A stretch of DNA of 64,000 bases, taken from assembly GCF_900115345.1 (NCBI RefSeq), contig NZ_FOWC01000002.1, positions 744,001-808,000 on the forward strand. The letters run 5' to 3'. A program made the translations under genes and the position numbers. The number at the start of each line of letters is the position of its first letter. Positions within the stretch are counted from its first letter, which is position 1. The notes under the pieces were generated by a model. It was not told where the DNA came from, made no database searches, and was given only the letters and a program-made list of their open reading frames with translations. Shown in pieces: positions 1 to 7,609 of this stretch. The DNA is from Amycolatopsis rubida. GTDB taxonomy: Bacteria > Actinomycetota > Actinomycetes > Mycobacteriales > Pseudonocardiaceae.

Positions 1-1
1 G

Positions 2-391
2 CTGCAGAGCGCGGCGCACCGGCTGCGCGTCGAGGGCGACCGGCGCTGCCTCGCCGCGGGCGGCGTGACGACCGCGCAGCTCGGCGCACTGCTCGCGGTG
101 CACGACCAGCCGGGGCTCACCCAGCGGGAACTGGCCACCGAACTGGGCCAGCGCGAATCGGCGATCACCGCGATGACCGGGCGGTTGATCGAGGCGGGGC
201 TGATCGTCCGGCAGCCGCATCCAGAACAGCACCGGGCGCTGGTGCTGGACCTGACCGCGGAGGGGAACGCGACGATCGCCCGGTTGCGGCCGGTGATCGA
301 GTCGTTCAACCGCGAGCTGCACGCGCTGCTCGGGGACGCGTTCGGGCCGACCAGCGAGGCACTGCGATACCTCGCTGGCTGGCCCGGCTAA
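2..391 (+). CDS. MarR-family transcriptional regulator (5' end cut by window)
   Basis: The frame is open to the left edge and ends with TAA, leaving about 129 residues of the protein. A winged helix-turn-helix is visible (LTQRELATELGQ, then a recognition helix RESAITAMTGRLIEAGLI), followed by a basic wing and a C-terminal helix for dimerisation. This is the MarR fold: cytosolic dimeric repressors that usually respond to small phenolic or electrophilic ligands. The missing part should be only the first dimerisation helix. Its target cannot be told from here because the upstream neighbour is outside the window. A hairpin repeat follows 34 bases after the stop. Confidence 0.85.
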   Translation: MQSAAHRLRVEGDRRCLAAGGVTTAQLGALLAVHDQPGLTQRELATELGQRESAITAMTGRLIEAGLIVRQPHPEQHRALVLDLTAEGNATIARLRPVIESFNRELHALLGDAFGPTSEALRYLAGWPG

Positions 392-424
392 CCCCCGGCA
401 CACCTCCCCCGCGACGCGCCTGGC

Positions 425-473
425 CGTGAGGGGAACCCTGACGGAATCAGATTCCCGCAGGGTTCCCCTCACG
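425..473. repeat. Palindromic intergenic repeat, family 1 (hairpin)
   Basis: Arms CGTGAGGGGAACCCTG (425-440) and its exact complement (458-473) enclose a loop containing GGAATCAGATTCC. It lies just after the MarR stop and before the convergent PAC2 gene, so it may terminate both transcripts, although no U-tract follows. Related copies lie at 16913, 31014 and 61566. Confidence 0.75.
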
Positions 474-659
474 AACAAGCCGGGCGCGGAGCGTTAGGAG
501 CACCCGGCTAGCTTCACCAGAGATGTCATCCACCACACCCGCCCCCGCTGCCTCGCGGCAACGTGCGGGCCCCATCATGTCCCGCGTGGCGATCATGGCG
601 GCCCGGCTCTGGTGGGCCTGGCAGACGGTCCGATCCGCGGGCGTTGCTTACCTCTCGGC

Positions 660-1574
660 TCAGCGGTCGGAGCCGTCCCCGCCCTGCTCGGCGAGGAATC
701 GTTCGAACTGCGAGCCCAGTTCGTCCGCGGTCGGCATGTGTTCCTGCGATTCGGCGAGCAGGCTGTGCCCGGAAGCTTCGGTGAACGTGTCGTACTGACG
801 TTCCAGTGCGCGCACCACGTCGGCGGATTCCTCGGATTCGGCGACCTGACGGTCGATTTCCGCCTTGGCCACCTCGGCCGCGGTGCGCAGTTCGCCGTCG
901 GGCAGGCGCAGGCCGGTGGCCTTGCCGATCGAGTCGAGGATCGTCAGCGCGGCGGCCGGGTAGGTCGACTGCGCCAGGTAGTGCGGCACGTGCGCGGCGA
1001 AGCCCATCGCGTCGTGGCCCCATTCGCCGAAGCGGTACTCCAGCATCGCGGCGGCGCTGCCCGGGACCTGCATGCGGTTCGGCAGCGGCTGGTGCTCGCC
1101 GACCAGGTGCTCCCGGGTCGCGTGCGCGGTGACGCCGAGCGGGCGCGTGTGCGGGGCCCCCATCGGAATCCCGTGGTACCCCACGGTGAGCCGCACGCCC
1201 CAGCGTTCCACCAGCTGCCGCACGGCGGCCGCGAACAGCTCCCATTCGCGGTCCGGCTCGGGGCCGGACAGCAGCAGGAACGGAATGCCGTCGTCGTCGT
1301 GCAGCAGGCGCACGACCAGCTCGGGGGCCTCGTATTCCTCCCAGTGGTCGACCGCGTAGATCATCGACGGGCGGCGCGACCGGTAGTCGATGAGCCGGTC
1401 GACGTCGAACCGCGCGACGACCCGGTTCTCGACCTCTCCGGTGAGGTGGTCGGTGACCAGCCGCCCGGCCGAGCCCGCGTCCATGAAGCCCTCGAAGAAG
1501 TGCAGAAGCACCGCTCCGTCCAGGTCGGGGACGTCCGAGTCCACCTCGTACAGTTCCACGGGATCGAGTCCCAC
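660..1574 (-). CDS. PAC2-family protein (proteasome-assembly-chaperone-like)
   Basis: This 304-residue cytosolic protein has the PAC2 fold, related to eukaryotic proteasome assembly chaperones. Supporting stretches are DLDGAVLLHFFEGFMDAG near the start, FLLLSGPEPDREWE, the GxPMGxPHTRP loop and the conserved HVPHYLA. Most actinobacteria carry one or two PAC2 proteins of about 300 residues whose bacterial role is not settled. The GTG at 1572-1574 is chosen because AGGAGG lies five bases upstream; the frame runs further upstream but loses coding character. A charged C-terminal tail rich in Glu and Arg follows the core. It is divergent from the PH-domain pair. Confidence 0.85.
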   Translation of the reverse strand: MGLDPVELYEVDSDVPDLDGAVLLHFFEGFMDAGSAGRLVTDHLTGEVENRVVARFDVDRLIDYRSRRPSMIYAVDHWEEYEAPELVVRLLHDDDGIPFLLLSGPEPDREWELFAAAVRQLVERWGVRLTVGYHGIPMGAPHTRPLGVTAHATREHLVGEHQPLPNRMQVPGSAAAMLEYRFGEWGHDAMGFAAHVPHYLAQSTYPAAALTILDSIGKATGLRLPDGELRTAAEVAKAEIDRQVAESEESADVVRALERQYDTFTEASGHSLLAESQEHMPTADELGSQFERFLAEQGGDGSDR

Positions 1575-1748
1575 CGGATCCTCCTGCTGCTCGCTTGCAC
1601 GGACGTACGCGATACAACGCGGCCCGGCTGCGAATCCATCCCGCGCGCGGCGGAAATAGTAACGCCCCGCACTCATCAGCCACCCCGGATCGGGGCATCG
1701 TGACACTTGTCGTGGGCATCGACCCCAGCGGTCAGGCACTCTGAGCAC

Positions 1749-2261
1749 GTGAACTTCGAGGAATCCACCACGCTTGAACTGCGGCTGCGTCCGCCCGAAC
1801 ACCGGGTGAGCCGCCGGGCGATCGGCCACTGGGCGACGTCGGCGGGAGCGGCCTGGCTGCTCGTGCTCGCGGTGCAGGCGGTGGTGGTCGCGACCGCGGA
1901 CGACCCGCCGTCGTGGCTCACCGTGACGCTGCTGCTCTCCTGCGTGCTCGCCCCGCTTCATCTGCTCGTCATGCCGCAGTGGCGCTACCGCGTGCACCGC
2001 TGGGAAGTCACCGGCGAGGCCGTCTACACCCAGTCCGGCTGGCTGAAGCAGGAGTGGCGGATCGCGCCGGTCTCGCGGGTCCAGACGGTGGACGTCGAAC
2101 GCGGCCCGCTGGAGCAGCTGTTCGGGCTGGCCCGGCTCACCGTCACGACCGCCTCCGCCGCCGGGCCGCTGCGCATCTCCGGCCTCGACCGCGACGTCGC
2201 GGTCGCGCTCGCCGACGAGCTGACCCGCACCACCCAGGCCGTTCGCGGGGACGCGACGTGA
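1749..2261 (+). CDS. Bacterial PH-domain membrane protein (YdbS-like)
   Basis: The 170-residue product has two hydrophobic segments (about residues 25-47 and 52-75) followed by one bacterial PH domain (bPH2), with the typical sequence HRWEVTGEAVYTQSGWL and the motif RVQTVDVERGPLEQLFGLA. This is the architecture of the short partner of YdbS/YdbT pairs, inner-membrane proteins of unclear biochemical role that contribute to resistance against some membrane-active compounds in Bacillus. GTG start. Its stop overlaps the GTG of the next gene by four bases (GTGA), so the two are translationally coupled. Confidence 0.85.
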   Translation: MNFEESTTLELRLRPPEHRVSRRAIGHWATSAGAAWLLVLAVQAVVVATADDPPSWLTVTLLLSCVLAPLHLLVMPQWRYRVHRWEVTGEAVYTQSGWLKQEWRIAPVSRVQTVDVERGPLEQLFGLARLTVTTASAAGPLRISGLDRDVAVALADELTRTTQAVRGDAT

Positions 2262-3787
2262 ACGCGACCGCGCCTTCCCCGCCGGCCGCCGCGGAGGGCA
2301 CCGGCGACGCGCCCTGGCATCGCCTCGATCGCCGGATGTTGTTGATCCGCCCGGTTCTCGACCTGGTGAAGTCACTGCCGGTGCTCGTGGGCGCGCTGGT
2401 GCTCGGCCACGGAAATCACTGGCAGTGGATCGGTCTCGCCGCCACCGCGGTGACGATCGGCGTCGGCATTTCGCACTGTCTCACCTCGCGCTACCGCGTC
2501 ACCGCGACCCAGATCGAATGGCACACCGGGTTGCTGCTGCGCAAGCAACGCGCCATTCCGCGCGATCGAATCCGTACCGTGGACGTGCTTTCGGAACCGA
2601 AACATCGGCTTTTCTCGCTGTCGGCAGTACGAATCGGTACTGGACGGCACGATCACGGAAAAGGACCGGGCAAGGACCAGCTGGTGCTCGACGCGGTCAC
2701 CCGCGCGGAAGCCCAGCGGCTGCGGACTCTGTTGCTGCACCGGAAACCAGCCGAAACCGAAGCGGCGCGACCGCCGGAGTCGCTCGTCGCCGAGGTCGAC
2801 AAGCGCTGGGTGCGCTACGCGCCGTTCACGCTGTCCGGACTCGCGGTGGTCGCCGCGATCCTCGGCACGGTTTATCACTTCGCGCACGAACTGCACTTCG
2901 ATCCGACGAGTTTCGGGCCGGTCCGCGACCTCACCGCCCGCGCGCTCGAACAGCCGGTGTGGCTCACCGTGGTGCTGACGGCGGCCGGGCTGCTCGTGCT
3001 GGTGTCGGTGCTGTCGGTCGGCGGATACGTGTTGTCGTTCTGGAACTTCCGGCTCACCCGCGAACCGGGCGGCACGCTGCACATCCGGCGCGGGCTGATC
3101 ACGACGCGGTCGGTGTCGATCGAGGAGGACCGGCTGCGCGGCGTCGAGGTCAAGGAACCGCTGCCGCTGCGGATGGTCGGCGGCGCGAAGTGCGTCGCGG
3201 TCGCGGCCGGACTGCGCGAGGGCAAGGGCGCGGACCGCGGCGGCGGCCTGCTGCTGCCGCCGGCTCCGGCCGGGAAAGCCCGGGAGATCGCGAGCGAGGT
3301 GCTCGGCGAGGACTTCGCGAATGCCCCCCTCGTGCGGCATTCCCGGCGCGCGCTGACCCGCCGGATCACCCGCGCCGTCTTCTCCGTGCTGGCGCTGTCG
3401 GCCGCGCTGTTCGCGCTGGCTCGGCTCGATGTCCTGCCGGAATGGCCGTGGCAGGCCGCGCTCGTGCTGCTGCCGTTCGCCGTCCTGGTCGGTTTCGACC
3501 GGTACCGCTCGCTCGGCCACGCGATCACCGGCCGGTACCTGGTGACCCGTTCCGGGTCGCTGGCCAGGGCGACGGTCGCCGTCCGGCGGGATCGGCTCAC
3601 CGGGATCGTCGTGCGGCAGTCGCTGTTCCAGCGGCGGGCCGGGCTGATCACCGTCATCGCACCGGTCGCCGCCGGGCGCGGGCACTACCGAGTGCTGGAC
3701 GTCGAGAAGGGCACCGGGCTCGCGCTCGCCGACACCGCCGTCCCCGGATTGCTGACGCCGTTTCTCGCTGTCCCGGAAAAACCGTGA
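2258..3787 (+). CDS. Multi-PH-domain membrane protein (YdbT-like)
   Basis: A 509-residue membrane protein with three pairs of hydrophobic segments (about residues 30-75, 170-270 and 370-410), each followed by a bacterial PH domain. The repeated PH signatures are RIRTVDVLSEPKHRLFSLSAV, a second one around EEDRLRGVEVKEPLPLRMVGG, and a third DRLTGIVVRQSLFQRRAGL. It is the long partner of the coupled gene before it, matching the YdbS/YdbT arrangement. Start GTG at 2258 lies inside the preceding stop (GTGA). The molecular activity of the pair is unknown; a stable heteromeric membrane complex is likely but inferred. Confidence 0.85.
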   Translation: MNATAPSPPAAAEGTGDAPWHRLDRRMLLIRPVLDLVKSLPVLVGALVLGHGNHWQWIGLAATAVTIGVGISHCLTSRYRVTATQIEWHTGLLLRKQRAIPRDRIRTVDVLSEPKHRLFSLSAVRIGTGRHDHGKGPGKDQLVLDAVTRAEAQRLRTLLLHRKPAETEAARPPESLVAEVDKRWVRYAPFTLSGLAVVAAILGTVYHFAHELHFDPTSFGPVRDLTARALEQPVWLTVVLTAAGLLVLVSVLSVGGYVLSFWNFRLTREPGGTLHIRRGLITTRSVSIEEDRLRGVEVKEPLPLRMVGGAKCVAVAAGLREGKGADRGGGLLLPPAPAGKAREIASEVLGEDFANAPLVRHSRRALTRRITRAVFSVLALSAALFALARLDVLPEWPWQAALVLLPFAVLVGFDRYRSLGHAITGRYLVTRSGSLARATVAVRRDRLTGIVVRQSLFQRRAGLITVIAPVAAGRGHYRVLDVEKGTGLALADTAVPGLLTPFLAVPEKP

Positions 3788-3849
3788 CCTGTGGTAATTT
3801 ACCGACGCGTTCGTGTCTGAATTCGGCGCTCCTACGGAGAGGTTTCAGG

Positions 3850-4605
3850 ATGTCTGAACCCGGACTCCGTCGCACGGCCGGCGCCAACAGTTCCCGGAAA
3901 GTGCTCCAGTTGCTGTTGTCGTTCACCGAACAGCGCTGGGAGGCCAGCGTGGCGGAACTCGCCGAGGTGATCGGCAGCCCGGTCGCCACGACTTACCGCT
4001 ACGTGCAGTTGCTGAAGGAACTGCAGCTGCTCGAAGAGGCGCGGTCCGGGCGCTATCACGTCACCAGCCGCGTCATGCCGCTCGCGCGCGCCGCCCGGCT
4101 CGCGAACGACCTGGCGCGGATCGCGCGGCCGACGATGGAGGAGGCCGCGCGCGAACTCGGCGAGACGATCCTGTTGTTCCAGCACTTCGGCGAGTTCGCG
4201 GTGTGCAGCGACCGGGTGGAATGCGACCGCGCGATGCGGTTCACGTTCCAGCCGGGGCATTCCATCCCGCTCGGCGTCGGCGCGACCGGGAAGATGCTGC
4301 TCGCCCTGCTGTCCGACGGCGAACGCGAACGCCAGGCCGCCCGGATCGCCGAAGAACGCGGCACCGAGGTGCGTGACGCCCTCAAACACGCGCTGGCCAA
4401 CCGCTACGCACAGAGCTGGGGCGAAATCGAGGACGGCGTGTGGGCGTGCTCGGTGCCAGTCGACGCGGACCGGCTGCGGCCGAGCGTGCTGAGCCTGGTC
4501 GGACCGGCCACGCGCGTCGGCGACGCGGAGCGCGATCGGGCCATCACGGCGTTGCGCGCTTACGCGGAGCAGATCGGAAAAGCGATTTCCGAGTACTCCG
4601 AGTAG
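3850..4605 (+). CDS. IclR-family transcriptional regulator
   Basis: The 251-residue protein carries an N-terminal winged HTH (about residues 15-75: SSRKVLQLLLSFTEQRW, then VAELAEVIGSPVATTYRYV) and a C-terminal IclR effector domain with the usual GHSIPLGVGATGKMLLA signature. IclR proteins bind small carboxylic or aromatic effectors and often control catabolic genes. GGAGAGG lies just upstream of the ATG. No target operon is adjacent: upstream are the PH proteins and downstream is a GNAT gene 16 bases away, which may be co-transcribed. Confidence in the family is high; the regulon is unknown. Confidence 0.9.
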   Translation: MSEPGLRRTAGANSSRKVLQLLLSFTEQRWEASVAELAEVIGSPVATTYRYVQLLKELQLLEEARSGRYHVTSRVMPLARAARLANDLARIARPTMEEAARELGETILLFQHFGEFAVCSDRVECDRAMRFTFQPGHSIPLGVGATGKMLLALLSDGERERQAARIAEERGTEVRDALKHALANRYAQSWGEIEDGVWACSVPVDADRLRPSVLSLVGPATRVGDAERDRAITALRAYAEQIGKAISEYSE

Positions 4606-4621
4606 CCGTAGAATCGGGCCA

Positions 4622-5122
4622 GTGATCCGCCTCGCCACCCCAGCCGACCTTCCTGTGCTGCCTGACCTCGAACGTGCCGCCGGAGAACCGTTCCGGACCG
4701 TCGGCATGGCCGAGATCGCCGACGACGCACCGCCCTCGGTCGAAGAGCTCTCGGTGTTCCAGTCCGCGAGCCGATGCTGGGTCTGGGACGACGACGGGAC
4801 GATCGCGGCGTACGTGCTCGCCGAAGAGGTCGACGGTTTCGGGCATGTGGAACAGGTTTCGCTGCTGCCGAGCCACGCCCGCCGAGGATTGGGGCGGGCG
4901 CTGATCGAGGCGGTCGGCACGTGGGCCGCGGAGCGCGGGCTGTCCGGGCTGACGCTGACGACGTTCGCCGAGGTGCCGTGGAACGCGCCCTACTACGAGC
5001 GGCTCGGGTTCCGCGTGCTGGCCGACGACGAGCAGGGTCCGGCGCTGCGGGAGATCCGGCGGGCGGAGATCGCGCGGGGCCTGGACCGGTGGCCGCGGGT
5101 GGCGATGGTGCGGGCGGAGTGA
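4622..5122 (+). CDS. GNAT-family N-acetyltransferase
   Basis: The 166-residue protein has the GNAT fold. VEQVSLLPSHARRGLGRALIEA contains the acetyl-CoA pyrophosphate-binding loop (RRGLGRA), and NAPYYERLGFRVL is the typical C-terminal beta-hairpin. Such enzymes acetylate amines on small molecules, antibiotics or proteins, and the acceptor cannot be predicted. GTG start, 16 bases after the IclR gene, suggests co-transcription. Confidence 0.85.
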   Translation: MIRLATPADLPVLPDLERAAGEPFRTVGMAEIADDAPPSVEELSVFQSASRCWVWDDDGTIAAYVLAEEVDGFGHVEQVSLLPSHARRGLGRALIEAVGTWAAERGLSGLTLTTFAEVPWNAPYYERLGFRVLADDEQGPALREIRRAEIARGLDRWPRVAMVRAE

Positions 5123-5370
5123 GGTCTGCCCGCGTTTCTGTTGCGGGATAAGCGGTTTTGCCGTTGTTCGGGCTGATGCCGCCGAGGTCGCCCGCGTCCG
5201 GGTCGTCGAGTACTCGGCGCTTCCGTCTCACTACGGCCGGAACTTCGCGCACTGCCCGCCGCTCATCCGGCTCGGCCATGCCTCGCGGGTTTTCCTTGCC
5301 GGGCTGGCGATCTTTCAACGTCGCCCGCGCGTGGGTCGCTCGGGAGGGGGACCTGGATTGCCTCGTGAAT

Positions 5371-5384
5371 CGAACACGTGTTCT
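5371..5384. promoter_or_regulatory. Candidate LexA (SOS) box
   Basis: CGAAC-ACGT-GTTCT matches the actinobacterial/Bacillus-type SOS box CGAAC-N4-GTTCG except for the last base, and its 12-base core GAACACGTGTTC is a perfect palindrome. It lies 87 bases upstream of the GTG of the 65-residue gene at 5471. The rest of 5123-5470 shows no other gene. Not a measured site. Confidence 0.5.
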
Positions 5385-5470
5385 ACTGATCGGGCCGGCC
5401 CCGGAGGGGGAAGCTCCGCGGGCCGGCACCCAGGCAGAACGTGTCCTTCGATCGATCCCCAGGAGGCAGT

Positions 5471-5668
5471 GTGGCGGTCAAGATCACCCACCTCGCCAGT
5501 GGTCAGCAGGTCCGCTTCGCGAACGCGGACGGCGCCCGCCGCTATGCCGAAATCATGGGCGGCGGAGTGGACAAGTGGCGGTTCACGATCGTCCCCGGGG
5601 ACAGTGGGACTCCTGGGATGCCCGCGGCGGTCGTCAACGTGCCGGTGTGGCGGACTGTCGCTCGGTGA
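5471..5668 (+). CDS. Small conserved-looking protein of unknown function (65 aa), behind a possible SOS box
   Basis: A strong AGGAGG lies five bases before this GTG, which makes the start clear. The 65-residue product is soluble, with no signal peptide, membrane segment or cysteine. It reads as a compact alpha/beta domain (VKITHLASGQQVRFANADG, then GARRYAEIMGGGVDKWRF) and ends in a Pro/Gly/Val tail. I do not recognise a family. The palindromic LexA-type box upstream suggests DNA-damage control, which would fit the class of small SOS-induced proteins such as division inhibitors, but nothing in the sequence proves this. Downstream the DNA turns into repeats. Confidence 0.65.
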   Translation: MAVKITHLASGQQVRFANADGARRYAEIMGGGVDKWRFTIVPGDSGTPGMPAAVVNVPVWRTVAR

Positions 5669-5679
5669 TTGCTGCCCGA

Positions 5680-6320
5680 CGATGGGTGACTGTCAGATGG
5701 GTGGCTCCCGGTGGGTGGCTCCCGGTGGGTGGCTGCCGCGCGGTGGCCGGCGGCCGACCCCGGCAGCTCCCAGCGATCGCCGCCCGACGATGGGCGGCTG
5801 TCAGATGGGTGGCTGTCATCGGTGGCTCCCGGTGGTTGCTGCCCGGCGATCAGCAGCCATCCCCGGCGACTCCCGGCGATCGCCGCACTGCGATCAGCAG
5901 CCACCCCCGGCGACTCCCGGCGATCGCCGCACGGCAATCAGCAACCACCCCCGGCGACTCCCGGCAGCTGCCGCGCGGCAACTGGCATCCTCCCGGCGGT
6001 TGCCGCACGGCAATCGGCACCCTCCCGGCAGCCCCCGGCGATTACCGCACGGCAACCGCCCTCCGGCAGGCCCCGGGCGGTTGCCGGGGGTGGTTGCCGC
6101 CGTTCAGCGGGCGTCGCAGCGACCATCCGCCTGACCGGCTTCCGCTTGGCAACAGTCGCCGAGCGGCTGTCCTGGCGGCTTCCGCTCGACGGCGGTCACC
6201 GAGCGGCTGTCCGGTGAACACCGGCTCGGCATCCGTCACCCGATCGCCAGGTGTCCGCCGTCCGGTCGTCGCCGCTGAGGACCGTTTGCCCGGTGACAGC
6301 ACGGTGATCGGCCCAGCGCG
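5680..6320. repeat. Degenerate tandem and inverted repeat tract, non-coding
   Basis: There is no believable gene between 5669 and 6505. A 44-base unit beginning GCGATCAGCAGCCA is repeated three times head to tail at 5846-5889, 5890-5933 and 5934-5977, with shorter decayed copies to about 6095. Upstream (5680-5845) two copies of GATGGGTGACTGTCAGATGG-like sequence and GGTGGCTCCCGGTGG occur, the latter roughly the reverse complement of the GCAGCCACCCCCGG element, so the tract could fold into a long imperfect cruciform. A third block, GCCGAGCGGCTGTCC/ACCGAGCGGCTGTCC, follows at about 6150-6210. All six frames are open here through base bias only. Confidence 0.75.
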
Positions 6321-6505
6321 AAACCGTCGTGCCGATCACCGGAACAACGTCACCTGCTGTTTGTTGCTTACCGGCCACGCATTGTGCTCCACTGTCGATC
6401 ACCCACTGCTGTAAGTCCCGCGTCAGCGGGGACCGCCGCTTGTCAGCAGCGACCACCTCGGCACGGCCCTGCACCCGTGCCCGACGGACAGAAGGAGCGG
6501 CTCCT

Positions 6506-7552
6506 TTGCTTGCGCACCAGCGTGGAACACATCTGCGTGGAAACAATCGCCGTGGAAAAATCCGGGTCACCGTCGCGTTGTCGGTCCTCGCGCTCGCGGT
6601 CGGGGCCGGCGCGGCCCACGCGGCGCCGACGGCCACCCCGAAAGCCACGGCGTGGCCCGGCGGGTCGAAGGTGGCCATCGCCGACGACTCCGGGGTTTTC
6701 GGCAGCAACCTCAGCGGCGTGTCGTACGAATCGCCCACCGTGCTGTGGGCGGTGAAAAACGGCCCGAGCACCCTGTACCGGCTCGTCCAGGACGGCAAGA
6801 AGTGGCGGCCCGACACCGCCAACGACTGGGCCAAGGGCAAGTCCATGCACTACTCCGACGGCAGCGGCGACCCGGACGCCGAAGGAGTCGTCTTCACCCC
6901 GGACGGCGTCTTCACGGCCACCGAGCGCGACAACGACGACGGCGACACGAGCAAGCCCGCCGTGCTCCGGTACGCGACTTCCGGGTCGGGCAAATCGCTG
7001 AACGCGACCGGGGAATGGGACCTTACCTCCGACCTGCCGTCCGTCGAGCCCAACAAGGGGCTTGAGGCCATCGCCTGGGTTCCGGACTCGACGCTCACCG
7101 CGCACAAGTTCCGGGACGAGCACACGAAAGCCGCTTACAACCCGGCGAGCTACCCGAACCACGGGACCGGCTTGTACTTCGTCGGGCTCGAAGACAACGG
7201 GAAGGTCTACGCGTACGCGCTCGACCAGTCCGGCGACAAGTACACGCGCGTCGCCACCATCGACAGCGGATTCCCGGCGATCATGGATCTTGAGTACGAA
7301 CCGTCGACCGGCCACCTGTGGGCCGAATGCGACAACACGTGCAAGGGCCGCACCAGCACGCTCGACGTCAACTCCAAGGGCGCGTTCGCGGTCACCGCGC
7401 AGTACGACCGCCCGTCCGGGATGTCGAACTACAACAACGAGGGCTTCGCCATCTCGCCGACCTGCGCGAATGGAAGCAAGCAGGTCGTGTGGTCCGACGA
7501 CGACAACGACGACGACCACGCCCTGCGCACGGGGACGCTCTCCTGTAAATAG
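6506..7552 (+). CDS. Secreted protein, beta-propeller/esterase-like-phytase-like, function unknown
   Basis: The 348-residue product begins with a basic stretch and a hydrophobic core (VTVALSVLALAVGAGAAHA), a Sec signal peptide cleaved near AHA-AP. The mature part alternates short beta-strand motifs (VLWAVKNGPSTLYRL, GLEAIAWVPD, LDLEYEPSTGHLWAEC), suggesting a propeller similar to phytase/esterase-like secreted proteins. Two cysteine pairs are visible (CDNTC; CANG...LSC). An acidic DDDNDDD run near the C-terminus may bind metal. The start is taken as TTG at 6506 because AAGGAG lies seven bases upstream and no ATG or GTG precedes the signal peptide. No ligand is assigned. Confidence 0.75.
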   Translation: MLAHQRGTHLRGNNRRGKIRVTVALSVLALAVGAGAAHAAPTATPKATAWPGGSKVAIADDSGVFGSNLSGVSYESPTVLWAVKNGPSTLYRLVQDGKKWRPDTANDWAKGKSMHYSDGSGDPDAEGVVFTPDGVFTATERDNDDGDTSKPAVLRYATSGSGKSLNATGEWDLTSDLPSVEPNKGLEAIAWVPDSTLTAHKFRDEHTKAAYNPASYPNHGTGLYFVGLEDNGKVYAYALDQSGDKYTRVATIDSGFPAIMDLEYEPSTGHLWAECDNTCKGRTSTLDVNSKGAFAVTAQYDRPSGMSNYNNEGFAISPTCANGSKQVVWSDDDNDDDHALRTGTLSCK

Positions 7553-7566
7553 TCCTTGCCGACAGT

Positions 7567-7596
7567 CTGCGGCGGCACCGAAAGGTGCCGCCGCAG
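7567..7596. terminator. Hairpin terminator between convergent genes
   Basis: CTGCGGCGGCACC, a GAAA tetraloop, then the exact complement: a perfect 13-bp stem starting 15 bases after the secreted-protein stop and ending 14 bases before the aminotransferase stop. It probably serves both strands. No long U-tract follows. Confidence 0.75.
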
Positions 7597-7609
7597 TGTC
7601 CTGCGTACG

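Noticed and set aside
5846..5977. CRISPR array
   Set aside because: The 44-base units are directly adjacent with no unique spacers, and there are no cas genes.
5158..6414. Long open frames on both strands in the repeat tract, up to 418 codons
   Set aside because: They follow the 44-base repeats and GC bias, have no conserved motifs, and several frames are open at once.
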